This document shows positions 36,054 to 45,806 of a stretch of DNA of 64,000 bases, one piece after another; the stretch's first letter is position 1, and each line of letters begins with the position of its first letter. The notes under the pieces were generated by a model. The model saw nothing but the letters and a program-made list of their open reading frames with translations, searched no databases and was not told the DNA's origin. The stretch is from assembly GCF_000725345.1 (NCBI RefSeq), contig NZ_CP008852.1, positions 920,001 through 984,000 of the forward strand, written 5' to 3'. The translations under genes were made by a program, and so were the position numbers. Source of the DNA: Pelosinus sp. UFO1. GTDB taxonomy: Bacteria; Bacillota; Negativicutes; DSM-13327.

Positions 36054-38078
36054 TTGGCCAATAATGATAGCAAAGCCCCAATGCTTGACCTCTTTGTATT
36101 TGAAACAAACCAGATGTTAGAACAGCTTGAACGCCTTATTTTAGATAGTGAAAAGTCCGGGGGCTTGGAAGTCGTTATCAATGAAGTATTTAGAATTATG
36201 CATACACTAAAGGGGTCGGCTGCTATGATGATGTTCAATGACATTTCTTCGTTAGCCCACTCTTTAGAGGATGTTTTCTATTATATTCGCGAGACAAAGC
36301 CTCAAAGTGTAGATTATTCGGAACTGACAGATCTAGTTTTAAATGCCGTAGATTTCATTAAAGGTGAAGTGGCTAAGGTGGAAAACGGGGCAGATCCAAC
36401 AGGTGATTCCTATGTTGTTTGCGAGAAAAGCAGGGAGTTTTTGTCCAGTTTAAAGGAAAGTCATCCCAAACTGACTGATACTACGAATTTCAATATTGAT
36501 GAATCAAATATCCATTTTGGGGCTGATGCATCTGAGGATGAGGGAAAAATCAGATATGAAGCCAGGATCTTTTTTGACGAAGATTGTGGAATGGAAAATA
36601 TAAGAGCTTTTACTCTAATTCATGAGCTTAGTGATCTTGCAGAGAACATTGTACATTCACCAATGGATATTTTAGAAAACGATGCTACATCGGAAGTTAT
36701 TAAAAATGAAGGATTCCAGATAACATTTTTGACGCAAAAATCTTTGGAAATAGTACAAGAATTTTTCTGCAACACAATGTTTCTAAAAGAGTTCAACTTA
36801 AATGTAGTGGCGGATGCCAGCGTCAAAAAAGCGCAGCAGAAAAAGGTAATTGACTTAGATGACCCAATTCCAGATGAGCCCGTGAATGCTGCCGTCAAGG
36901 AAGTGGAGCAGCAAACGGAAGGGACACAAAGTTTTATTAGTGTAAATGTGTCAAAGATGGATATCCTTATGGATTTAGTGGGAGAGCTTGTCATTGCTGA
37001 GGCAATGGTAACTCAAAATCCTGAACTGCAAGGATTGAGGCTTGATAAGTTCTATAAGTCAGCACGACAATTAAGAAAAATTACTAGCGAACTTCAAGAT
37101 ACTGTTATGTCCATACGAATGGTGCCGTTATCAGCAACTTTTCATAAGATGAATCGCATTGTCAGAGATATGGTGCGAAAGCTTGATAAAGAAGCGCAGT
37201 TAGAGATTATTGGAGAGCAAACCGAAGTAGACAAAAATATTATAGAAAGCATATCAGACCCGCTTATGCATCTAATTCGTAATGCTGTGGACCATGGTAT
37301 TGAGCCTGCTCAAGAAAGAATTGCCCAAGGGAAACCGAAAGTGGGCAAAATTCGACTAGAAGCAAAAAGTGCCGGTGGCGATGTTTTGATTACGATACAA
37401 GATGACGGTGGAGGGTTAAACAAAGAAAAAATTCTTAAAAAAGCTTGGGAACGCGGTTTAATTGAAAAGGAAGAGACCTCTTTAAGTGATAACCAGGTCT
37501 ATTCTTTTATTTTACAGCCTGGCTTTTCTACCAATGATACTGTGACAGAATTCTCTGGTCGTGGAGTTGGTATGGACGTCGTAGCCAAGAATATTGAAAA
37601 AATAGGTGGTACGATTAGTGTTGATAGCGTAGTGGGGGAAGGCACAACAATGTTTATAAGAATTCCTCTTACTCTTGCGATCATTGATGGGATGAATATA
37701 AAGGTCGGAAATTCCATCTACACGATACCGATTATTGCGATAAAAGAGTCCTTTCGGCTGAAAGAGCAGAATTTGATAAAAGATACAAATAATAATGAAA
37801 TGATTATGATTCGGGGGGAGTGCCACCCTGTTTTGCGTCTTTATGAAAGGTTTCAGGTAAAAACAGAGGTCAAAGATCTAAGAGAAGGAATCATGGTAAT
37901 GGTTGAAGCTGACGGAAAAGGAATTTGTTTATTTGCTGACTCTTTAATAGGGCAGCAACAGGTAGTGGTCAAAGCTTTGCCTTCCTATATCAAAAAGACG
38001 AAGGGAATTGCGGGTTGTACCTTGCTCGGAGATGGTGGTGTTAGCTTGATACTCGATGTTGCCGCCCTGAACTCTTAG
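36054..38078 (+). CDS. cheA: Chemotaxis histidine kinase CheA
   Basis: A 674-residue kinase. The Hpt domain at the N terminus has the phosphorylated His50 in RIMHTLKGSAAMM; a less conserved linker/P2 region follows; the dimerisation domain begins about residue 300 (SVNVSKMDILMDLVGELV); the ATPase domain contains HLIRNAVDHGIE, DDGGGLN and FSGRGVGMDVV; the CheW-like domain forms the last 135 residues. It couples receptors to CheY and CheB. The start is taken as TTG 36054, six bases after GAGGGTGA; TTG 36048 abuts that site. Confidence 0.95.
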   Translation: MANNDSKAPMLDLFVFETNQMLEQLERLILDSEKSGGLEVVINEVFRIMHTLKGSAAMMMFNDISSLAHSLEDVFYYIRETKPQSVDYSELTDLVLNAVDFIKGEVAKVENGADPTGDSYVVCEKSREFLSSLKESHPKLTDTTNFNIDESNIHFGADASEDEGKIRYEARIFFDEDCGMENIRAFTLIHELSDLAENIVHSPMDILENDATSEVIKNEGFQITFLTQKSLEIVQEFFCNTMFLKEFNLNVVADASVKKAQQKKVIDLDDPIPDEPVNAAVKEVEQQTEGTQSFISVNVSKMDILMDLVGELVIAEAMVTQNPELQGLRLDKFYKSARQLRKITSELQDTVMSIRMVPLSATFHKMNRIVRDMVRKLDKEAQLEIIGEQTEVDKNIIESISDPLMHLIRNAVDHGIEPAQERIAQGKPKVGKIRLEAKSAGGDVLITIQDDGGGLNKEKILKKAWERGLIEKEETSLSDNQVYSFILQPGFSTNDTVTEFSGRGVGMDVVAKNIEKIGGTISVDSVVGEGTTMFIRIPLTLAIIDGMNIKVGNSIYTIPIIAIKESFRLKEQNLIKDTNNNEMIMIRGECHPVLRLYERFQVKTEVKDLREGIMVMVEADGKGICLFADSLIGQQQVVVKALPSYIKKTKGIAGCTLLGDGGVSLILDVAALNS

Positions 38079-38148
38079 TAGGTTTATCCCTACAGCAACG
38101 AATCTATAGGCTAGTAAAGAAGAATAGATTGAAAAAAGGAGACATATC

Positions 38149-38646
38149 ATGTCTGAGATTGCTGAAAATGTGCTAGATGATGAAGAAGACACGCAAAAGG
38201 ACAAATTTCTGACATTTTCCTTGGGGACTGAAGTCTATGGTATTGAAATAAAATTTGTCACTGAGATAATCGGTATGCAGTCTGTAACAGAAATACCTGA
38301 CCTTCCAGAATATGTACAAGGCATCATTAACCTTAGGGGGAAGATTATCCCTGTTATTGATGTTAGGCTACGGTTTAAAAAAGTATATCGAGAGTACAAT
38401 GACCGCACTTGTATTGTAGTAGTTGATATAAAAGGTGTTACCTTAGGGCTCATTGTGGATGCGGTAGAGGAAGTGCTCATCATTGCAGCTCAAGAAATTG
38501 TTTTGCCGCCTCAATTTGATAATGGCAGCTATCATCAACGCTTTATTAAAGGGATAGGTAAAGTAGGTAAAGATGTAAAGCTAATCCTCGATAGTGATCG
38601 ATTATTAAATGATAATGAAGTTAGCAGCTTAGAGAGAATTTGTTAG
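38149..38646 (+). CDS. cheW: Chemotaxis coupling protein CheW
   Basis: A 165-residue CheW that links receptors to CheA. Seen are KFLTFSLGTEVYGIEIKFVTEII, EYVQGIINLRGKIIPVIDVRLRF with the conserved Arg, and LGLIVDAVEEVL. It starts 70 bases after cheA with an AAAGGAG site and precedes an MCP gene, the usual order. Confidence 0.95.
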   Translation: MSEIAENVLDDEEDTQKDKFLTFSLGTEVYGIEIKFVTEIIGMQSVTEIPDLPEYVQGIINLRGKIIPVIDVRLRFKKVYREYNDRTCIVVVDIKGVTLGLIVDAVEEVLIIAAQEIVLPPQFDNGSYHQRFIKGIGKVGKDVKLILDSDRLLNDNEVSSLERIC

Positions 38647-38682
38647 GATTTATTTAACAAATAGTAAAGGAAGGCGAAAAAA

Positions 38683-40410
38683 ATGATGAAATGGTTTCAG
38701 AATCTTAAAATTGCTAACAAACTTACTGTTGCGTTTCTTTGTGTAGCTGTAATTGCAGGGATGGTAGGAGCGGTAGGTGTATATAATCTTTCTAGTTTGT
38801 CCCAGGCGGATACGGATTTGTATGAAAAATATACGGTGCCTATGGGACAGATGGGTGATATTAGTGAAGCCTATCAAAAGGGGCGCGTAAGTTTTAGAGA
38901 TATCCTTTTGACAAAGGATGTAAATATCCAAAATCAAAAAATGAAAAGTTTTAATGAATCCATCAGTAAAATGAAATCGGGAAGTAACGAGATTGGTAAA
39001 ACGTTAGTGAGCGATGAAGGACGTAAATTGCATAAGACCCTCGACGATACGATTGCTCAATATGATTCCTATTCTAAAAACCTATTTCCCATGCTTCAGG
39101 CGGGACAAGTAGCACAAGTAAATCAATTAATACAAACTGAGGGTATTCGAATCGCAGAGACTATGGAAGATACACTCAATAAGTTAAGTGCAATGAAAAT
39201 AGAGTTAGCAAAACAAAAGGCAGCAGCCAATAAAGCAGATGCAAATAGGGCTATGCTCTTTATGATAATTCTTGTTGCCTTTAGTGTCGTTATAGCGATT
39301 ACCCTTGGTATTTATATTGCTAGAATCATTTCTCAACCAGTTAAAGAGATTGTTGAAGTTGCTGGCAAGATCGCAAGTGGCGATTTGAACGTTGCAGTAA
39401 ATGTTCGAACAAGTGATGAAATTGGCCAACTAGCCCAAGCCTTTAATTTGATGGCAGAAAATATAAATCGAGCGATGAGTAGCATCAATGAAGCCGCAGA
39501 GCAAGTAGCTGCTGGTGCTCAGCAAATTGCTTCATCTGGAGAAGTTCTGTCCCAGGGCTCTACAGAACAAGCTAGTTCTATTGAAGAAATAACTGCTTCT
39601 ATGACACAAGTAGCTGTGCAGACTAAACAAAATGCGGTAAATGCAAATCAAGCCAATGAATTGACGATATCTTCTAAAGAACAGGCCATTGAAGGTAATA
39701 CACAAATGCAGGAAATGATAAAGGCGATGTCTGAAATTAATGAATCATCGGCTAATATATCAAAAATTATTAAGGTTATCGATGAAATTGCCTTCCAAAC
39801 GAATATATTGGCTCTTAATGCAGCCGTAGAAGCGGCTAGAGCAGGACAGCATGGTAAAGGATTTGCTGTGGTAGCGGAAGAAGTCAGAAATTTAGCTGCG
39901 AGAAGTGCTAATGCGGCGAAGGAAACAACAGCCATGATTGAAGGATCAATCAAAAAGGTGGACATCGGAACAAAGATCGCCAACGATACAGCAGAAGCTT
40001 TGAATGGCATTGTAGGTGGTGTTGCAAAGGCAGCGGAACTTGTCGGTAATATTGCAGCTGCCTCAAATGAGCAAGCTTCCGCAATTTCCCAGATTAATCA
40101 AGCTATCAATCAGGTATCTCAAGTGGTCCAGACGAACTCAGCAACAGCAGAGGAAAGTGCATCTGCCAGCGAGGAATTATCAAGCCAAGCCGAGGTCATG
40201 AGAGATAATGTATCTAAATTTAAACTAAAACAACAAGCTACTCAAGGTTTCAGGGCTTCAGCAGGAGTCAGTCCAGAAGTTTTACGAGCAATTGAAAACA
40301 TGATGGAGCAAAAAAAATATAGACAAGAAAGACGAGACGATAAATACGAAGTGGCATTGGCATCCCCAGGGAAAATTGATCTTGATGATAAAGAGTTTGG
40401 TAAGTACTAG
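38683..40410 (+). CDS. Methyl-accepting chemotaxis protein of the che cluster
   Basis: A 575-residue receptor with membrane helices at about 11-31 and 190-212, a four-helix-bundle sensory domain between them (MCP N-terminal type, [21 protein letters not shown] at the start), HAMP, and the signalling coiled coil with tip [20 protein letters not shown]. The C terminus is Lys/Arg/Glu-rich without an obvious CheR-binding pentapeptide. Its ligand cannot be read from the sequence. Confidence 0.95.
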   Translation: MMKWFQNLKIANKLTVAFLCVAVIAGMVGAVGVYNLSSLSQADTDLYEKYTVPMGQMGDISEAYQKGRVSFRDILLTKDVNIQNQKMKSFNESISKMKSGSNEIGKTLVSDEGRKLHKTLDDTIAQYDSYSKNLFPMLQAGQVAQVNQLIQTEGIRIAETMEDTLNKLSAMKIELAKQKAAANKADANRAMLFMIILVAFSVVIAITLGIYIARIISQPVKEIVEVAGKIASGDLNVAVNVRTSDEIGQLAQAFNLMAENINRAMSSINEAAEQVAAGAQQIASSGEVLSQGSTEQASSIEEITASMTQVAVQTKQNAVNANQANELTISSKEQAIEGNTQMQEMIKAMSEINESSANISKIIKVIDEIAFQTNILALNAAVEAARAGQHGKGFAVVAEEVRNLAARSANAAKETTAMIEGSIKKVDIGTKIANDTAEALNGIVGGVAKAAELVGNIAAASNEQASAISQINQAINQVSQVVQTNSATAEESASASEELSSQAEVMRDNVSKFKLKQQATQGFRASAGVSPEVLRAIENMMEQKKYRQERRDDKYEVALASPGKIDLDDKEFGKY

Positions 40411-40454
40411 TAGGACTCAATGATAAAATAAGAATAGTTCTTGGTGATAAGGAC

Positions 40455-40512
40455 TCCTACAAGTCTTAGTAGTATTTTAGAAAGTGTACATTAAGATTTG
40501 TAGGATCTTTTT
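40455..40512 (+). terminator. Internal terminator/attenuator between mcp and cheR
   Basis: TCCTACAAGTCTT (40455-40467) pairs with AAGATTTGTAGGA (40493-40505), 13 bp with one G-U, followed by TCTTTTT. It ends only six bases before the first possible cheR start, so it may partly separate cheRB expression from the upstream genes. Confidence 0.65.
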
Positions 40513-40517
40513 ATCCA

Positions 40518-41351
40518 TTGAAGGGCGGGAGAACTATAAAGGACATAACAGAACGGGAATTTAGCGAGCTTGTTCATTTTATTAAACAGAACTATGGAAT
40601 CAACTTATCGCAAAAAAGGACTTTGGTGTATGGTCGTCTAAATAATTATATAGTACAAAGCGGCTTTACTAGTTTTTCAGAGTATTTTTCCTATGTGAAA
40701 AATGATCTTACAGGTAAGGCTGGAGTGACTTTGGTAAACAAACTAACGACCAACCATACCTACTTTCTACGGGAACCCCAGCATTTTGAGTTGCTCAAGA
40801 ATGTGGTTTTACCTTATCTTGCCGAGGCTGAGAAGAAAAACAAAGATCTACGGGTATGGAGTGCTGGCTGCTCCACAGGAGAAGAGCCATATACCTTGGC
40901 AATGATGATTGACTCCTATTTTGGACCTGAGAAGTACCTATGGGATACTAAGATACTGGCAACGGATATTTCTACATCTGTCTTGGGAAAAGCGCAGAAA
41001 GCAATTTATTCTACGCAGCAACTAGAAATGCTGCCAGACAAATGGCGAACGACATACTTTCAGAAATTCAGTGAAGAGTCTAGCATTTTAAGAGAGACAA
41101 TTCGACGTGAGGTCATTTTTCGACGATTTAATCTTATGAATGAAATCTTTCCTTTTAAAAAAAAGTTTCATCTTATCCTATGTCGCAATGTAATGATATA
41201 TTTTGATGAAAAGACCAAAAAAGATTTGATCAATCGATTTTATGAGCATATGGAACCAGGGGGGTACTTGTTTATTGGACATTCTGAATCGATTAATCGT
41301 TATGAAAGTAAATATCGGTTTATAGCACCCGCTGTTTATAGAAAGGGTTAA
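40518..41351 (+). CDS. cheR: Chemotaxis methyltransferase CheR
   Basis: A SAM-dependent methyltransferase (277 residues from TTG 40518) that methylates receptor glutamates. The N-terminal CheR helical domain is followed by the Rossmann fold with VWSAGCSTGEEPYTLAMM, LATDIS and FHLILCRNVMIYFD. The start is unclear: TTG 40518 has no ribosome site and abuts a terminator, whereas GGGCGGGAG (40523-40531) would serve an ATA codon at 40536, giving KDITEREFSEL as expected for the family. Overlap-free but close (4 bases) to cheB. Confidence 0.92.
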   Translation: MKGGRTIKDITEREFSELVHFIKQNYGINLSQKRTLVYGRLNNYIVQSGFTSFSEYFSYVKNDLTGKAGVTLVNKLTTNHTYFLREPQHFELLKNVVLPYLAEAEKKNKDLRVWSAGCSTGEEPYTLAMMIDSYFGPEKYLWDTKILATDISTSVLGKAQKAIYSTQQLEMLPDKWRTTYFQKFSEESSILRETIRREVIFRRFNLMNEIFPFKKKFHLILCRNVMIYFDEKTKKDLINRFYEHMEPGGYLFIGHSESINRYESKYRFIAPAVYRKG

Positions 41352-41355
41352 AAAT

Positions 41356-42396
41356 ATGAATAATAACAAACGTAAGATTCGAGTTTTGGTGGTAGATGAT
41401 TCTATCGTCTTTCGCGAAACATTAGCACGCCAAATATCACAAGATCCTTTAATTGAAGTTGTAGCAACAGCATCCGACCCTTATATAGCAAGGGATAAAA
41501 TTTTAGAATTTGAACCTGATGTTATGACTCTTGATGTAGAGATGCCCCGAATGAGCGGCATTGAATTTTTAAAGAAATTGATTCCCCAATATCCCATACC
41601 AGTTGTTGTGGTAAGTGCCGTAAGTCAAAGCGTATTCGATGCTTTAAAAGCAGGTGCAGTTGATTTTGTTACAAAACCAGATCCACTGAATGGGCGGGGC
41701 GTTGAGGCGTTTATCAGTGAATTGATAGTGAAAATTAAAATTGCGTCTACAGCTAAGGTGGCAACGCCAAAGGGGAATGTTATCACATCTTCTAATAACC
41801 AAGGGGCCGGCTTAGCGAAGCAAAATTGCATTATTGCAATTGGCGCCTCTACTGGGGGAACGGAAGCAATTGATAGGATACTCAAAGGATTTCCTGCCAA
41901 TATGCCAGGTACGGTTATTGTACAACATATGCCACCTGTTTTTACCGGCTTGTTTGCTGCACGATTGAATAGTTCTTGCATTGTAGAAGTGAAGGAAGCC
42001 AAAACAGGAGATATGGTGTTACCGGGACGAGTGTTAATCGCCCCCGGCGATCATCATATGCGTATCAAAAAGGTGAATACGAATTATATGGTAGAATGCT
42101 TTCGCGGTGAGAAGGTTAACGGCCATTGCCCTGCTGTTGATGTTCTGTTTCATTCTGTAGCTGAACATGCTGGTAAGAATGCAATTGGAGTGATTTTGAC
42201 GGGAATGGGGAATGATGGTGCTAATGGTTTGCTCGCTCTTCGTAAATCTGGGGCCAATACTTTAGGACAAGATGAACGTTCTTCCGTTGTCTATGGTATG
42301 CCCAAGGCAGCTTTTACCATTGGAGCTGTCCAGGAACAAGTTCCCCTTGATCTTATGCCGCGAAAAATATATGCTTTGGTAAACAATAGGAGATAA
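41356..42396 (+). CDS. cheB: Chemotaxis methylesterase CheB
   Basis: A 346-residue two-domain protein. The receiver has acidic residues D14/D15 and phosphoacceptor D60 (MTLDVEMPRMSG). The esterase domain has the catalytic triad S165 (GASTGGTE), H191 (VQHMPP) and D287 (GMGNDGA). It demethylates receptors, opposing CheR, and may also deamidate them because no cheD is seen here. It is the last che gene before a terminator. Confidence 0.95.
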   Translation: MNNNKRKIRVLVVDDSIVFRETLARQISQDPLIEVVATASDPYIARDKILEFEPDVMTLDVEMPRMSGIEFLKKLIPQYPIPVVVVSAVSQSVFDALKAGAVDFVTKPDPLNGRGVEAFISELIVKIKIASTAKVATPKGNVITSSNNQGAGLAKQNCIIAIGASTGGTEAIDRILKGFPANMPGTVIVQHMPPVFTGLFAARLNSSCIVEVKEAKTGDMVLPGRVLIAPGDHHMRIKKVNTNYMVECFRGEKVNGHCPAVDVLFHSVAEHAGKNAIGVILTGMGNDGANGLLALRKSGANTLGQDERSSVVYGMPKAAFTIGAVQEQVPLDLMPRKIYALVNNRR

Positions 42397-42415
42397 TTAT
42401 CTTACATAAGTGATT

Positions 42416-42440
42416 AAATTAAATTAAATTAAATTAAATT
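42416..42440. repeat. AAATT pentanucleotide microsatellite
   Basis: Five tandem copies of AAATT lie between the cheB stop codon and its terminator. They are non-coding, so slippage would have no protein effect. Confidence 0.9.
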
Positions 42441-42441
42441 G

Positions 42442-42480
42442 CCTCTCGAGGATGCTTAACATTCTTCGAGGGGTTTTTTT
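42442..42480 (+). terminator. Terminator of the chemotaxis operon
   Basis: CCTCTCGAGGATG pairs imperfectly with CATTCTTCGAGGGG and runs into seven Ts. Confidence 0.8.
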
Positions 42481-42614
42481 ATTCGGATGTAAAGTAATAG
42501 CAAGGAGTTATAGTAAGTGATCAATAGGCGATAGGTATACATCAAGTGAGGGGCTCCGATTCCTTTGCATCTGCATAGATTATCATAATACGAGGTTTAT
42601 AAAGGGGGGAGTTT

Positions 42615-44015
42615 ATGTTTGAGCTTACTTCTTTGCACTGGATTTTCACTCTATTTATCGTATTAATCGTAATAGCTATGATGATGCGCAGGGATACAAG
42701 TATAATTTGTATTATTGGGATATTTTTAATTGGTTATATGGCAAAAGGGACAATCAACCAAGCTATCATTGGGATATTTAATAGCTTTGTTTATGCATTG
42801 AATGAATTGTCTGGAACCATATTAATCATTTCTCTGATTGTAGCAATGAGTAAAGCCTTGTTATACACAGGGGTAAATGAAATTATGGTAGAACCATTTG
42901 CTAGGGCAATTCGTACTCCAAGTATGGCCTATTGGATCATTGGCGTATTTATGATGACGATTTCCTGGTTTTTTTGGCCATCACCAGCTGCGGCACTTAT
43001 GGGTGCTGTATTATTGCCTGTTGGTCTTCGAGTAGGTTTGCCAGCTATGGGAGTGGCTGCCTCGATGAACTTGTTTGGACACGGCATTGCTTTATCTAGC
43101 GATTGGGTGATTCAGGGGGCACCGAAGCTTACCTCAGCAGCTGCGGGAATTCCTGTTCAGGACGTAGTAAATGCAAGTGTACCATTAATTCTTGTAATGG
43201 GATTGGTAACTGTTAGCGTTGCTTACTGGATATTGAAACGTGACATCGAAAAAGGCAGATTGAGCATTGAAAAGGACACTGTGTTAATTCATTCATCTGA
43301 TTCTTTAGATGAGGTAGCTGCATTTCCTCTCGCCACCAGAGCGAAAAAATGGTTAGCAGCCATGGTGCTTATTCTTTTTGGTATTGATGTGGCTGTTATG
43401 GTTAGTTTTAACCTTCGGGGAGGAGACGCAACGGCTCTCATTGGTGGGACAGCAATTTTGATTATGATCATTATAGTGCTTGTAGCCCACAAAGGGAAAG
43501 GGATTGAGCAGGCAACAAATTATTTAGTAGAAGGGTTCAAATTCGGCATTACGGTCTTTGGGCCAGTCATTCCTATTGCTGCATTTTTTTACCTAGGGGA
43601 TAGTGGTTTTGTTACTATATTTGGCAAGGTTTTGCCACTAGACTCACAAGGATTGGTCAATGATTTAGGGCTTGTTATGGCGCAGAACGTTTCGATAAGT
43701 CCAGTGATCGGAGCATTTACCATCATGATTGTTGGCATTATCACAGGTTTAGATGGTTCAGGTTTTTCGGGGATTTCTCTTGTTGGATCGTTAGCTAAAC
43801 TTTTCTCTGTATCCATTGGATCTGGCACAGCGACTCTCACTGCCTTGGGCCAGATTGCGGCAATTTTTACCGGAGGAGGTACATTAGTTCCCTGGAGCTT
43901 AATTGCTGTTGCAGCTATTTGTAACGTGAATCCTTTTGAACTAGCTAGGCGAAACCTGCTACCAGTAATGGCGGGACTTATTGTGACGACGGTAGTAGCC
44001 ATCTTCCTACTATAG
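42615..44015 (+). CDS. Multi-pass membrane transporter of unknown substrate (ion-transporter superfamily type)
   Basis: A 466-residue protein with about 11-12 hydrophobic helices. The two halves and helical-hairpin segments (SWFFWPSPAAALMGAVLLPVG and VGIITGLDGSGFSGISLVGSLA) look like carriers of the ion transporter superfamily (GntP/CitM/ArsB-like), but no signature fixes the subfamily. It is monogenic, preceded by a strong AAAGGGGGGAG ribosome site. Gluconate, carboxylate or cation/proton antiport are all possible. Confidence 0.6.
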   Translation: MFELTSLHWIFTLFIVLIVIAMMMRRDTSIICIIGIFLIGYMAKGTINQAIIGIFNSFVYALNELSGTILIISLIVAMSKALLYTGVNEIMVEPFARAIRTPSMAYWIIGVFMMTISWFFWPSPAAALMGAVLLPVGLRVGLPAMGVAASMNLFGHGIALSSDWVIQGAPKLTSAAAGIPVQDVVNASVPLILVMGLVTVSVAYWILKRDIEKGRLSIEKDTVLIHSSDSLDEVAAFPLATRAKKWLAAMVLILFGIDVAVMVSFNLRGGDATALIGGTAILIMIIIVLVAHKGKGIEQATNYLVEGFKFGITVFGPVIPIAAFFYLGDSGFVTIFGKVLPLDSQGLVNDLGLVMAQNVSISPVIGAFTIMIVGIITGLDGSGFSGISLVGSLAKLFSVSIGSGTATLTALGQIAAIFTGGGTLVPWSLIAVAAICNVNPFELARRNLLPVMAGLIVTTVVAIFLL

Positions 44016-44126
44016 TGTTAAAGGCATCAGGCAACTTAAATTGTGGATATTGTTAATTTAGATTGTATTTTTTAAGAGAATGATTCATTATAATAGTAGA
44101 ATATACTCAATTTGAGAGGTGCTTTT

Positions 44127-44630
44127 ATGTCGCGTAGACGCTGCTGTGGTCTGGTAGAAGAAATACCCTATAGTAAACGATTTGTGCCAGACAATCAAAG
44201 AAATGTTGCAGTATCCGAAATTCTTATTGAAGAAATTGAATCAATTCGATTAAAAGACGTAGAAGGCTTGGATCAGCAAATGTGTGCAGAAGCAATGGGA
44301 GTATCAAGAACAACCTTTCAGCGGATTTTACAACGTGCAAGATTCAAGGTTGCGTCGGCATTAGTGCAAGGCCAAACGATACTCATTAGGGGCGGAAACT
44401 ATATACTGAAAAACAGAGTCTTTGAATGTTTAGATTGTCATCATGTTTGGGATGTAGAGCCTTGTGAAAAAGGGGCAAAGCATGGTTATGAAATTCCCTG
44501 CCCTGCATGTAACAGTATGAAAAAAATAAAGGTTTCTGATGAAGACGTTAGGTGTACTTGTGGCAGACGTCATCAAGGTGATAGATGTTGTGGTGGAATG
44601 AAACTTAGTGAACAGTCAACAAAATTTTGA
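44127..44630 (+). CDS. DUF134-family DNA-binding protein with zinc-ribbon tail
   Basis: A 167-residue member of the UPF0251/DUF134 family. The N-terminal RRRCCGLVEEIPYSKRFVP is the family hallmark, followed by a sigma-70 region 4-like helix-turn-helix (GLDQQMCAEAMGVSRTTFQRIL). The C-terminal third contains Cys pairs CLDCHH and CPAC plus CTCGRRHQGDRCC that could bind zinc or iron-sulfur. Function is unknown; a metal or redox-responsive regulator is a guess. The ATG at 44127 has GAGAGGT six bases upstream. Confidence 0.8.
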   Translation: MSRRRCCGLVEEIPYSKRFVPDNQRNVAVSEILIEEIESIRLKDVEGLDQQMCAEAMGVSRTTFQRILQRARFKVASALVQGQTILIRGGNYILKNRVFECLDCHHVWDVEPCEKGAKHGYEIPCPACNSMKKIKVSDEDVRCTCGRRHQGDRCCGGMKLSEQSTKF

Positions 44631-44665
44631 AATTAGACAATAATCTCTTTATTGTAATTGTATTA

Positions 44666-44702
44666 AAACCCGTATGAGCATTTCATGCGGGTTTGCTTGT
44701 TT
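44666..44702 (+). terminator. Terminator after DUF134 gene
   Basis: AAACCCGTATGA pairs with TCATGCGGGTTT (one G-U) around a GCAT-type loop, followed by GCTTGTTTT. Confidence 0.8.
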
Positions 44703-44796
44703 TATCAACTAATTTAGTCATGGACCTTTCTTTTAGTATAAATACCAATTGGTAAGGTTAATTTAATGACATTCTGTCAAACCGGAGGTGGTTATA

Positions 44797-45387
44797 ATGA
44801 ACAAGACTCAATCTGAGGGCATCGGAGATTTACAAAAAGCAGATAAATTAGGGCAGACGTTATTAGCAGGAATACATGGGATACCTGAAATAAGGCGTGA
44901 TGAAAAAAGATATCATCTGGGGGAGTTTAAGGAACGGATACTAAGAAAACTATCAAAAAAACAAGTAACTGAAGCTGCTATTTATCCAGAAGTTTTTCAA
45001 ACTTTAAAAGATCAAAGAGTAAATAAGTTAATTCTTAACGGTGAAATTGATAGATCTTCTATAGAAAAATACCGGGTATTAGCAAGACGTGTAAATAAAA
45101 ACTGTACTGTACGCATTGATCCTAGTTTCAAAGGAGATACAGGCCTTGTCGTAGCAAGTAATCAGGCAGTAGAGGAACAAGAGATTACTGTTGTCGATAG
45201 AAGTCTACGATTACAAAGGCTTGGTTTATCAACCGCCCTTATCCAGGCAGCAGGCAAAAAGGTATGCCGAGAATGTATTAAGAGAATTGTTGAAGTTGAT
45301 GAAAATGAACTGATTAACTATCACCAGCTTACATGGATAGATCGTTTAGGTGGAGAAAGATGCCCTGTGCATAGTAAGAAAGTATGA
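44797..45387 (+). CDS. YueI-like (DUF1694) protein
   Basis: A 196-residue cytoplasmic protein. The segment KRYHLGEFKERILRKLSKKQVTEAAIYPE is the typical opening of the DUF1694/YueI family, where a GTFRERV-like motif precedes a nucleotide-like Rossmann core. The C-terminal part adds CRECIKRIVEVDENELINYHQLTWID and a final ERCPVHS, with Cys residues that may bind metal; this tail seems longer than in Bacillus YueI. No function is known. ATG 44797 is eight bases after GGAGG. Confidence 0.65.
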   Translation: MNKTQSEGIGDLQKADKLGQTLLAGIHGIPEIRRDEKRYHLGEFKERILRKLSKKQVTEAAIYPEVFQTLKDQRVNKLILNGEIDRSSIEKYRVLARRVNKNCTVRIDPSFKGDTGLVVASNQAVEEQEITVVDRSLRLQRLGLSTALIQAAGKKVCRECIKRIVEVDENELINYHQLTWIDRLGGERCPVHSKKV

Positions 45388-45524
45388 CCTTTTTTGTAGT
45401 TCACATAAATTTTAGATTGTATACCTTAAGATGGAGGTAATCCTTCTAAAAATAGATTATTATATAAATACTGTATATAGCTTACTGTTTTATGTGCTAC
45501 TATAAAAAGAAGTTAGGTGAGATT

Positions 45525-45614
45525 GTGAATTATTCTGAATTAAAGGCACTCAAAGATGTGATAATACTTGTTACATTTCTATATTTATTGAAGGTTCTGG
45601 ATGTTGTAAATTAA
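45525..45614 (+). CDS. Possible 29-residue membrane peptide
   Basis: A GTG start with AGGTGAG six bases upstream gives a short product with a charged start and one hydrophobic stretch (VIILVTFLYLLKVLDVV). The surrounding interval 45388-45806 contains no other recognisable gene. Such short hydrophobic frames arise by chance in AT-rich DNA, so support is only the ribosome site and composition. Confidence 0.25.
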   Translation: MNYSELKALKDVIILVTFLYLLKVLDVVN

Positions 45615-45806
45615 GGAATCATCGTCTCATGTTTGTGAGATAGTTATGATACTGTAATAATGAATAGTACTTTCTAGATAAAGTACTATTTTATAAATAC
45701 TGCTACAGAACATTAGATATGGGGATTTTTCAAACCGTTAATACAGGAGGGATGCTACTGGCATCTCTCTATTAATGCCTACTACTAATGGGTTTAGTTG
45801 GTATGT

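Noticed and set aside
42416-42440. AAATT tandem repeat as a phase-variation tract or CRISPR-like array
   Set aside because: Only five short units in a non-coding spacer between cheB and its terminator; no spacer pattern and no promoter to modulate.
43589-44002. 137-codon minus-strand frame inside the transporter gene at 42615
   Set aside because: Complement of membrane-helix codons; such frames are common and this one has no supporting signal.
42615-44015. Arsenite pump ArsB for the ars operon
   Set aside because: It is separated from the ars genes by two unrelated genes and a terminator and lacks recognisable ArsB or Acr3 motifs.
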